From: UKL13-2 sp031414695
GTDB taxonomy: Bacteria > Pseudomonadota > Gammaproteobacteria > Burkholderiales > Usitatibacteraceae
Reading direction: 5' to 3'
Assembly (NCBI GenBank): GCA_031414695.1
Contig: JANNWG010000064.1
Span: 28,123-92,122, forward strand
DNA: 64,000 nt
A model generated the notes under the pieces. It was given only the letters and a program-made list of their open reading frames with translations, was not told the DNA's origin and made no database searches. The position numbers and the translations under genes are program-made. Positions 52,250 through 58,446 of this stretch are shown here, in pieces. The first letter of the stretch is position 1, and each line of letters starts with the position of its first letter.

Positions 52250-53238
52250 CCAAAAAAAGCGTCTATTGCTTCATCCGATATTTTAACGCCTGTCACCTTG
52301 GCCTTTTGCAATAGCGCCCAGAAGTAGCGATACGTCGCACGATCATGTAGCTCGCCTTTGTATTGAATAGGGCCCCATGCTACGGCTTGCGCGGCCAGCA
52401 AAATATTCGCCGCGTCTTCCACCTCTGAATTATCTGGCTTCATCGCGTCCACAATTGGCTGAATCTGCGCGGGGTAAATTGACCACATGCGCATAAAGCC
52501 AAAGTCGTTGCGCGCGCGAGTCGCGTCGGCTTTGACCACGTCGGTATTTTTCAAATCCAAGCAAACATTGTGCGCAGGGACGATGCCGTTGGCTAATGCA
52601 GCAGCGACAACTTCTGCTTTGCCGCGTGCGATTAAGCGATGCTCAAATTGCCCCGGTGAGCGCATCGCCGAGGCGGGTATTGCGCCGTGATGTGCGGAGA
52701 CAAAATCCATCAAGCCAAAATCAAGCACTTCAATATTCGGCAGTGTGGCAATCTGATGCACATCGCGCAACGCGCCGTGGGTTTCAACCAAAATATGAAT
52801 GGGAATTTCACGTGTGATGCCGTGTTTTTGCGCTACTGCGCGCACATATTCGATCATCTCTTTCGCGTCACGATAGGAGGTTGATTTCGGAATGGTGATG
52901 TAGCGCAGCACATTGCCTGCGCCGCCGACCAAAATATCAATATCGGCTTTCCAATGTGGATGCGAAAAATCGTGAATGCGCGCGCCCGCAAGCTTGAATT
53001 TATTCGCTTCACTGTTGAGTACGCGCACAATCATTTCGGCGTGTGACTGTTCTTGACCCGCAGGTGCGCCGTCTTCGCAATCGCAGGTGATGTCAAAAAT
53101 AGGGCCGAGCGTGTCCTGCAGCGCTAATGCCTTGCCGATTAACTTTTCGCTGCCGGCAAAATGCTCGCAGGTCGCGATAACGGGAAACGGTTTTTCACCT
53201 GAAAAAAGTGCGGCGGATGGATGTACGGTTGTGCTCAT
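52228..53238 (-). CDS. CitE/HpcH-family CoA-ester lyase (malyl-CoA/beta-methylmalyl-CoA lyase-like)
   Basis: The 336-residue TIM-barrel lyase has FDITCDCEDGAPAGQEQSHAEM (DxED-like), an Arg in GARIHDF that would bind the acyl group, HILVETHGALRDVHQIATL with the Mg-binding Glu, and LDFGLMDFVSAHHG with the Mg-binding Asp. Members cleave malyl-CoA, beta-methylmalyl-CoA or citramalyl-CoA to glyoxylate or pyruvate plus an acyl-CoA. The neighbouring mesaconyl-CoA hydratase makes beta-methylmalyl-CoA lyase the best guess. The last seven residues and the stop come from a repeat. Confidence 0.8.
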   Translation of the reverse strand: MSTTVHPSAALFSGEKPFPVIATCEHFAGSEKLIGKALALQDTLGPIFDITCDCEDGAPAGQEQSHAEMIVRVLNSEANKFKLAGARIHDFSHPHWKADIDILVGGAGNVLRYITIPKSTSYRDAKEMIEYVRAVAQKHGITREIPIHILVETHGALRDVHQIATLPNIEVLDFGLMDFVSAHHGAIPASAMRSPGQFEHRLIARGKAEVVAAALANGIVPAHNVCLDLKNTDVVKADATRARNDFGFMRMWSIYPAQIQPIVDAMKPDNSEVEDAANILLAAQAVAWGPIQYKGELHDRATYRYFWALLQKAKVTGVKISDEAIDAFFGTADERR

Positions 53239-53260
53239 TTCTTCTCCTAAAATGCGGGGG

Positions 53261-53305
53261 CTATGTTGGCTATGTTGGCTATGTTGGCTACGTTGGCTAT
53301 GCTGT
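53261..53305. repeat. 9-base tandem repeat, five copies
   Basis: CTATGTTGG occurs three times in a row at 53261-53287, followed by CTACGTTGG and CTATGCTGT. It fills most of the gap between the mesaconyl-CoA hydratase gene and the CitE-like gene (both minus) and covers the hydratase stop. Copy number could vary by slipped-strand replication and alter the spacing to the ribosome binding site. Confidence 0.85.
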
Positions 53306-54367
53306 TTTACGCGGCATCAGTGCGATATACGAAAGTGATAACACTTGATTGGCTTCAGTTAGTGTGTCTTTTTCAAGATCAACATTTTTGTAACCATTAA
53401 GCTGAATGCGAATTGCACCGACGTTATCGTTTAGCGACCACTTCGAGATGAGATGTGATGTCGCATAAATAGTATCGCCCGCAAATGTTGGGTTGGTATG
53501 TGAGCCTGCTTCGATAGCGGCAATAGATAGAATATTTTCCAGACCATCAAAGGCAAGCGCGCGGCAAATCGATATCACATGTCCGCCATATACCAAACGC
53601 TGCCCGAAGCGACTATTTTTCATGTGATGCAAATCAAAGTGGACGCGCGCGGTGTTTTGATAAAGGCGTGTTGCCAACATATGGTCTGATTCTTCAATCG
53701 TCATACCGCCTGAGTGACGTATGAGCACTTTTCCAGTGGCATCAATATCATCCCAAAATACCGTGCTGCCTGTTGCTTCTTGCATGATGGCAGCGGCATT
53801 GGTCACGTTGAAGAAAATAGGCGCGCGAATGTTGGCTGCATCAATGCCGATGGCAAACTCAGTTTGACCTTCTGGCTTGTTGATCTTTGTTGATGCCTCA
53901 CGACGATGCACCATCACCCAGCGTACCCATGTCAGCACATTTTCATCATGCTGATTAAAGGCATTTGAGCGCACGTACACAACGCCAGTTTTACCGCTGG
54001 AATTTTCTTTTAATCCGAGCACTTCTGTTTCGCACCGAATGGTGTCGCCCACATACACTGGCTGCAAAAAACGGCAATCGGCATAACCTAAATTTGCCAC
54101 CGCGTTATACGAAATATCAGCAACGGTTTTGCCAAAGGCAATGTGAAACAACAGTAAATCATCAATAGGTGTATCGCGATAGCCGAGTGCGGTGGCGACT
54201 GTCGCTGCACAGTGGCTAGGCTGTCGCGCACCTGTCAGCGCGATATAGAGTGCCGTATCGCCTGATGTAATGGTACGCGGCGTGGCGTGGCGAAAATGCT
54301 GCCCTAAGCGGTAATCTTCAAAAAAATAGCCATCGCGTGGACGCATTGATTGAACACTACGCATCAA
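53297..54367 (-). CDS. mch: Mesaconyl-CoA hydratase (double MaoC domain)
   Basis: This enzyme hydrates mesaconyl-CoA to beta-methylmalyl-CoA in the ethylmalonyl-CoA and 3-hydroxypropionate pathways. The 356-residue product has YFFEDYRLGQHFRHATPRTI, GKTVADISYNAVANLGYADCRF, VYVGDT, then TIEESDHMLATRLYQNTARV, FGQRLVYGGHVIS, and LSIAAIEAGSHTNPTFAGDT, ending ALMPRK. These blocks match characterised Mch proteins closely from memory. Its ATG overlaps the stop of the upstream CitE-like gene by four bases. Confidence 0.88.
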   Translation of the reverse strand: MMRSVQSMRPRDGYFFEDYRLGQHFRHATPRTITSGDTALYIALTGARQPSHCAATVATALGYRDTPIDDLLLFHIAFGKTVADISYNAVANLGYADCRFLQPVYVGDTIRCETEVLGLKENSSGKTGVVYVRSNAFNQHDENVLTWVRWVMVHRREASTKINKPEGQTEFAIGIDAANIRAPIFFNVTNAAAIMQEATGSTVFWDDIDATGKVLIRHSGGMTIEESDHMLATRLYQNTARVHFDLHHMKNSRFGQRLVYGGHVISICRALAFDGLENILSIAAIEAGSHTNPTFAGDTIYATSHLISKWSLNDNVGAIRIQLNGYKNVDLEKDTLTEANQVLSLSYIALMPRKTA

Positions 54368-55239
54368 GCGGCTTCCAATTCTTTGATCATCTCGGCTAAT
54401 GCAATGAGGCGTTTTGACGCAGCTACATGGTGACCTTCAACTAAACGTCCATTAAGCATTATTGTGCCGCGACCATCACGATGCGCGGCTTCTAGTGCGG
54501 CAATGACTTCATACGCATTGGTAATTTCATTGCCTTTTGGGGTGAAGGCATCATTGCAATAAGCAAGCTGATTCGGGTGTACAAGTGACTTGCCATCAAA
54601 GCCTAAATCACGCGTGAGTCGGCAGGCTAATTCAAACGAATGCATGTCTTTAATATCAATACTGATGCCGTCCACCACGGCACGCTTGTAGGCGCGCCCA
54701 ACCAACAAAACATGGGAAAGTGAGTACTGTAGCGGTACACGATCTGGCGTTTTACGGCCGTGCAATTGGGTAATTAAGTCTGATGTTGCCATGATGAGGC
54801 AGGCGATACGGTCGGACGCTGCCGCTATTTCTTCCGCGCGTAGTACCGCCAGTGGGCTTTCGATCATCACCATAATTGGTAAGTGCGCGCCGCCTGCCGC
54901 ATCAAGTGCGGCTAACGCATCGTGCACATCGTGGCGCGACTCAATATTGGGGAAAAGCACAGCATCGATCCCGATTTTAGCGACCGCTTTTATATCGTCA
55001 TGTCCCCATGGCGAGTCAAGGTTATTCACGCGCACCACTTGTTCGCGTCTGCCGTAGCCACCAGCGAGGATTGCTTCGACGACTTGGTGTCGAGAGCTAA
55101 CTTTGTTTTCGACCAGCACGGAATCGCCTAAATCAAAAATGACAGAATCCACTTTGAGTGTACGTGCTTTGTTTAGAAAACGCTGAAAACAGCCGGGTAC
55201 ATAAAGCATTGAGCGGCGAGGGCGAAGAAATGGAGTCAT
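54364..55239 (-). CDS. CitE-family CoA-ester lyase or malyl-CoA thioesterase, variant DLGD motif
   Basis: The 291-residue protein starts PRRSMLYVPGCFQRFLNKARTL and has FDLGDSVLVENK where the family normally has DLEDAV. REQVVRVNNLDSPWG holds the substrate Arg, MVMIESPLAVL the Mg-binding Glu, and IMATSDL the Mg-binding Asp. VHPNQLAYCNDAFTP near the end is standard. Homologues act as malyl-CoA, citramalyl-CoA or methylmalyl-CoA lyases or as (3S)-malyl-CoA thioesterase. It is the first gene of the minus-strand run, divergent from GntR. Confidence 0.82.
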   Translation of the reverse strand: MTPFLRPRRSMLYVPGCFQRFLNKARTLKVDSVIFDLGDSVLVENKVSSRHQVVEAILAGGYGRREQVVRVNNLDSPWGHDDIKAVAKIGIDAVLFPNIESRHDVHDALAALDAAGGAHLPIMVMIESPLAVLRAEEIAAASDRIACLIMATSDLITQLHGRKTPDRVPLQYSLSHVLLVGRAYKRAVVDGISIDIKDMHSFELACRLTRDLGFDGKSLVHPNQLAYCNDAFTPKGNEITNAYEVIAALEAAHRDGRGTIMLNGRLVEGHHVAASKRLIALAEMIKELEAA

Positions 55240-55349
55240 TTTAGTTGAGCGTTGGGTGTTGGGTGTTAAGCGTTGTATATGTAGTATTCAGAAAATATTG
55301 CGTTGCACAAATTTTAACGTGACTGCGTAGAAAGTCAACAAGACTTATA

Positions 55350-55361
55350 TCTTATATAAGA
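55350..55361. promoter_or_regulatory. Perfect palindrome TCTTATATAAGA, likely GntR operator
   Basis: The 12-base perfect palindrome lies in the 154-base divergent region between the CitE-like gene (-) and the GntR gene (+), 33 bases before the GntR start. Flanking ACTTATAT and GACATAATA extend the symmetry partly. GntR-family operators are AT-rich palindromes of this kind, so it is the best candidate for autoregulation and control of the lyase-prp run. Confidence 0.6.
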
Positions 55362-55393
55362 CATAATAGCTGAAACAGTGCTACTATTTCGCC

Positions 55394-56167
55394 ATGCAAA
55401 CTTCTCCGCCCCCTTTATCCGCAAACGCTGATGCCGTAGCGCCCAGCGTTCAGCCATTGTTTCAGCCGTTATACGAACAAATTAAAACGTTAATCACCCG
55501 TAGTTTAGCCAGCGGCGAGTGGAAGCCGGGCGAGTTGATACCTTCTGAAATGGATTTAGCCATCCGCTACGCCGTTAGCCAAGGCACAGTGCGTAAAGCC
55601 ATTGATGCGCTAGCGAGCGAACATATTGTGGTGAGGCGACAAGGCAAGGGCACCTTTGTTGCCACACATACCGCACCGAGTCAGCAATATCGATTTTTAC
55701 GCGTGCGTGATGATTTAGGTCAAGTTGTTCACCCGACGACAAGTTTTATCAGCCTAGAAAAAACCAAGGCTGATGCCGCGATAGCTGCCACACTTGCCGT
55801 GCGCGTTGGGACTGCAGTGGCAACCATAAAACGCGTGCTGGTATTTGCTGACCGACCAATCATCTTCGATCAAATTCAGTTGGTAAACGCTGAATTTGCG
55901 GGTTTGACAATGGAGGCATTAGAAGCATCGCGCGGCTCGATTTATAGCTACCTTGAAACCGCTTATGGCGCGCGCATGATTCGTGCTGAGGAAAAAATCA
56001 AAGCTGTTTCTGCCGATAAAGTTGCCGCCAAATACCTTAATGTTCGTGTTGGTACACCATTACTTAGCGTAGATCGTGTTGCATACACCTATGGCGATAA
56101 GCCGGTGGAGTGGCGGCGTGGGCTGTGTTTGACGGATGGGTTTTCGTATTTCAATGAGTTGGCGTGA
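55394..56167 (+). CDS. GntR/HutC-family transcriptional regulator
   Basis: The 257-residue product has a winged helix-turn-helix at about 28-95 (LYEQIKTLITRSLASGEWKPGELIPSEMDLAIRYAVSQGTVRKAID to GTFVATH). A C-terminal UTRA ligand-binding domain follows at about 110-250 (FISLEKTKAD, VATIKRVLVFADRPIIFDQI). Its effector is probably a small acid or CoA-related metabolite. Burkholderiales often have a GntR gene upstream of sdh. Here it could control the divergent lyase-prp genes, itself and perhaps sdh. Confidence 0.9.
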   Translation: MQTSPPPLSANADAVAPSVQPLFQPLYEQIKTLITRSLASGEWKPGELIPSEMDLAIRYAVSQGTVRKAIDALASEHIVVRRQGKGTFVATHTAPSQQYRFLRVRDDLGQVVHPTTSFISLEKTKADAAIAATLAVRVGTAVATIKRVLVFADRPIIFDQIQLVNAEFAGLTMEALEASRGSIYSYLETAYGARMIRAEEKIKAVSADKVAAKYLNVRVGTPLLSVDRVAYTYGDKPVEWRRGLCLTDGFSYFNELA

Positions 56168-56256
56168 GTAGGTGATAGGTGAGTTTGCAAGCTAGTAGCA
56201 ATGTTGCATTTGAGTTAGTATTACGAATGTTATAACTGACTAGCTTGGAGAAAATC

Positions 56257-56481
56257 ATGTCCGCCTTAAAACTCACCCAAATTGGCAACTCTGTTGGCGT
56301 TATTTTGCCTAAAGAAACCCTTGCACGGCTCAGGCTCGCTAAGGGCGATACGCTTTATATTACTGAGAATCCTAATGGGATTACCTTGACGCCAAATGAC
56401 CCTGTGTTTGAGGCGCAAATGACGGCTGGGCGACGCATTATGAAAGAACGGCGTGAAGTGCTTCGTGAATTAGCCAAATGA
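56257..56481 (+). CDS. AbrB/MazE-type antitoxin (partner of Doc)
   Basis: The 74-residue product starts MSALKLTQIGNSVGVILPKETLARLRLAKGDTLYI, the swapped-hairpin AbrB DNA-binding fold, then a charged C-terminal tail that should contact the toxin. I chose the ATG at 56257 because GGAG lies 7-10 bases upstream, instead of a Met at 56245 that overlaps it. Its stop overlaps the Doc start (ATGA at 56478-56481). Phd is the classical partner of Doc, so an AbrB-type partner is a variant pairing. Confidence 0.9.
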   Translation: MSALKLTQIGNSVGVILPKETLARLRLAKGDTLYITENPNGITLTPNDPVFEAQMTAGRRIMKERREVLRELAK

Positions 56482-56888
56482 AAATCGTTAAATCGTGGGT
56501 TTGGCTTGACCCACGCGTTGTTACGATCATTCATGAGGAGCAGCTCGCCGAGCATGGTGGTGGAATTGGTATGCGAGATGCTGGATTATTAGAGTCGGCA
56601 CTTGCTAAGCCAATCAATCTTGCACTTTATAGTGAGCCAGATATAGCCTCGCTTGCCGCTGCATACGCCGTTGGCATCGCAAAAAACCACGCGTTTGTTG
56701 ATGGCAATAAACGCACAGCATTTGTAGCAATGGCGTTATTTTTATCGCTAAATGGCGCGATGCTAACCGCAAATGACGCAGATTGCGTAATGACTATGCT
56801 CGCCGTTGCATCCGGTGATATGAATGAAGCGGAGTTGACGGACTGGATACGCCGCAACATTGCTGTGCGAGTTATTGATGAAAAGTGA
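56478..56888 (+). CDS. doc: Doc-type Fic-fold toxin
   Basis: Doc toxins phosphorylate EF-Tu and stop translation. The 136-residue product has IHEEQLAEHGGGIGMRDAGLLESALAKP and the Fic motif HAFVDGNKRTAFVAMALFL, with the catalytic His and the Asp-Gly-Asn-Lys-Arg that binds phosphate. All motif residues are intact. Overlap with the antitoxin gene shows a functional-looking module. It is inserted between GntR and sdhC and is followed by a family B repeat. Confidence 0.92.
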   Translation: MKIVKSWVWLDPRVVTIIHEEQLAEHGGGIGMRDAGLLESALAKPINLALYSEPDIASLAAAYAVGIAKNHAFVDGNKRTAFVAMALFLSLNGAMLTANDADCVMTMLAVASGDMNEAELTDWIRRNIAVRVIDEK

Positions 56889-56892
56889 AACG

Positions 56893-56955
56893 CCTTTAAT
56901 GACGGCTGCTTTCAAGCATAAATGGCTGAAAGTATCCACAGAATAACGAGGTTGA
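56893..56955. repeat. Family B repeat copy 6 (doc/hicB convergent gap)
   Basis: CGCCTTTAATGACGGCTGCTT is followed by TCAAGCATAAATGGCTGAAAG, where CTTTCA pairs with TGAAAG. A weakly matching right end CCACAGAATAACGAGGTT completes the unit. It follows the doc stop and lies before the hicB stop on the other strand. Confidence 0.6.
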
Positions 56956-57291
56956 TCATTTGGCTAATTTGCTATTCACGGCATCAATGAGCCAATCATT
57001 TAAGCTAACACCTGCTGATTTGGCCACGATTAACGCCGCTGCGTGAATTTCTGGCGGTAAGCGAATGAGCACCTTCCCGCCAACTTGCTTTTCAGGCTTG
57101 ATGCCCGCTTCGGCACATAGCGATAAATAGTGGTCAATCGCAAAGACAAAGTCACCTCGAAGCTCTTCTACACTCGCGCCAAAAAAGGAAATAGGCTCTG
57201 TTAAGCCAATGACATTGCCCGCAAATACGCCGTTTTCTTCCTCAAAATCAATGCGCGCGACGTAGCCTTTGTAACGCATGATGTTTTTCAT
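56956..57291 (-). CDS. HicB-like antitoxin, without HicA
   Basis: The 111-residue product has the HicB-type fold start MRYKGYVARIDFEEENGVFAGNVIGLTEPISFFGASVEELRGDFVFAIDHYLSLC. A C-terminal ribbon-helix-helix-like segment follows (VLIRLPPEIHAAALIVAKSAGVSLNDWLIDAVNSKL). HicB proteins normally neutralise the HicA toxin and repress the operon. No hicA is seen on either side, so it is an orphan. The start may be Met1 or Met5. A symmetric site lies just upstream. Confidence 0.85.
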   Translation of the reverse strand: MKNIMRYKGYVARIDFEEENGVFAGNVIGLTEPISFFGASVEELRGDFVFAIDHYLSLCAEAGIKPEKQVGGKVLIRLPPEIHAAALIVAKSAGVSLNDWLIDAVNSKLAK

Positions 57292-57309
57292 ATAGGTTTA
57301 TTAAGTAAG

Positions 57310-57334
57310 TTTGATATTAAAATATGATATCAAA
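57310..57334. promoter_or_regulatory. Palindrome upstream of hicB, possible operator
   Basis: TTTGATAT at 57310-57317 and ATATCAAA at 57327-57334 are perfect 8-base arms with a 9-base AT-rich spacer. The site is 19-43 bases upstream of the hicB start. The C-terminal ribbon-helix-helix-like segment of HicB would fit binding here, for autorepression. Confidence 0.5.
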
Positions 57335-57629
57335 ATATTTTTTCAAGTGTTGAAACGCTTAATTTCAATTGCAAAAGTATTGGATGGCAAGTGTTTGTGG
57401 ATAAATAATTAATAAAAACAACGGCTTACGCTATTTTTTGTTTGCAAAAGACGACTTACCGTTCAAAACAGTTGCTAATTAATCTAGTATTTGATGGTCG
57501 CAAAGGCTATCCACAACACAATAGTGAGATTAAAATTATTTCCATTGTTGCAATGCGGAAGCTCTAACATTTAGCACTTACCCAACTAGCAAATTTTTTA
57601 AAATAGCCAATCAGCAAAGGCATTACTCT
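57335..57629. other. AT-rich sdh promoter region
   Basis: The whole gap from hicB to sdhC is 338 bases. Apart from the palindrome at 57310-57334 I see no gene or named element. The sdhCDAB promoter must lie here. TGCAAAAG at about 57371 and 57443 recur but are too short to interpret. Confidence 0.4.
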
Positions 57630-58061
57630 ATGGCCTCATCAGCGTCCACAACACCATCGCCATCCGCCGCTGCCGCCGCGAAAAAAGCAGCGCGGCCTAA
57701 GTACTACGATTTAAATTTATTGAATCTACCTGTACCTGGGTTGGTGTCAATTTTTCATCGCATCACAGGCGTGTCCATGTTTTTGTTTTTAATACCGCTG
57801 ACGCTCTATGCGCTGCAAATGAGCTTAACAAATCAGTCGGGATTTGCCGAGATCCAAAAATGCTTTGAGATGCCGATTGTGAAGCTCATCACGATCGGAT
57901 TCATCTGGTCATTTATGCATCATTTATTTGCGGGCATTCGATATTTGTTGTTGGATTTGCATATCGGTATATCACTAGCCCCGGCGAGACTTTCAGCAAG
58001 ATTAGTCCTAGTAGCGGGCATCGTGGCGACGGCAATTTTTGCTGTGCGCGTAGTACTGTAA
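57630..58061 (+). CDS. sdhC: Succinate dehydrogenase cytochrome b556 subunit
   Basis: SdhC is one of two membrane anchors of complex II and carries heme b and part of the quinone site. The 143-residue product has a Ser/Ala-rich N-terminus, then PKYYDLNLLNLPVPGLVSIFHRITGVSMF with the SxxHRxTG quinone-site motif. Two further helices follow, with HHLFAGIRYLLLDLHIG containing the likely heme-ligand His. About three membrane helices are seen (about 47-65, 85-105 and 118-141). Confidence 0.95.
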   Translation: MASSASTTPSPSAAAAAKKAARPKYYDLNLLNLPVPGLVSIFHRITGVSMFLFLIPLTLYALQMSLTNQSGFAEIQKCFEMPIVKLITIGFIWSFMHHLFAGIRYLLLDLHIGISLAPARLSARLVLVAGIVATAIFAVRVVL

Positions 58062-58095
58062 TGTACATAAAAACGTTTAAAGCGGAGAGTTAAAT

Positions 58096-58443
58096 ATGGT
58101 TAATAAACAACCTGTCGGCGCGCATTACGGATGGAAAGATTGGATGATTCAGCGCATTACGGCCGTCATCATGCTGGTCTTTAGCGTCTTTATCATCGGC
58201 TTTTTTCTGGTTCACACTAGCGTGAATTTTAATGATTGGAAAACGCTTTTTTCATCTACCGTTGTACGTATTTTGGCGCTACTATTTTTCTTATCTGTTT
58301 TTTATCATGCATGGATTGGCATACGTGATGTGCTGATGGATTACATAAAGCCGTTATGGATTAGGCTTTCGTTGCAAGTGCTGGTGTTTTTATTCTTGAT
58401 CGTATGTTCGATCTGGACGGTTTCACTTTTGTGGGGCAATTAA
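58096..58443 (+). CDS. sdhD: Succinate dehydrogenase membrane anchor subunit
   Basis: The 115-residue anchor has three membrane helices (about 17-40, 54-76 and 88-111). It starts GAHYGWKDWMIQRITAVIMLVF and has FYHAWIGIRDVLMDYIKP with the heme/quinone-region His-Asp-Tyr pattern of proteobacterial SdhD. GGAGA lies just before the ATG at 58096. It follows sdhC by 34 bases and precedes sdhA by 3 bases, so the four sdh genes form one operon. Confidence 0.95.
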   Translation: MVNKQPVGAHYGWKDWMIQRITAVIMLVFSVFIIGFFLVHTSVNFNDWKTLFSSTVVRILALLFFLSVFYHAWIGIRDVLMDYIKPLWIRLSLQVLVFLFLIVCSIWTVSLLWGN

Positions 58444-58446
58444 GAA

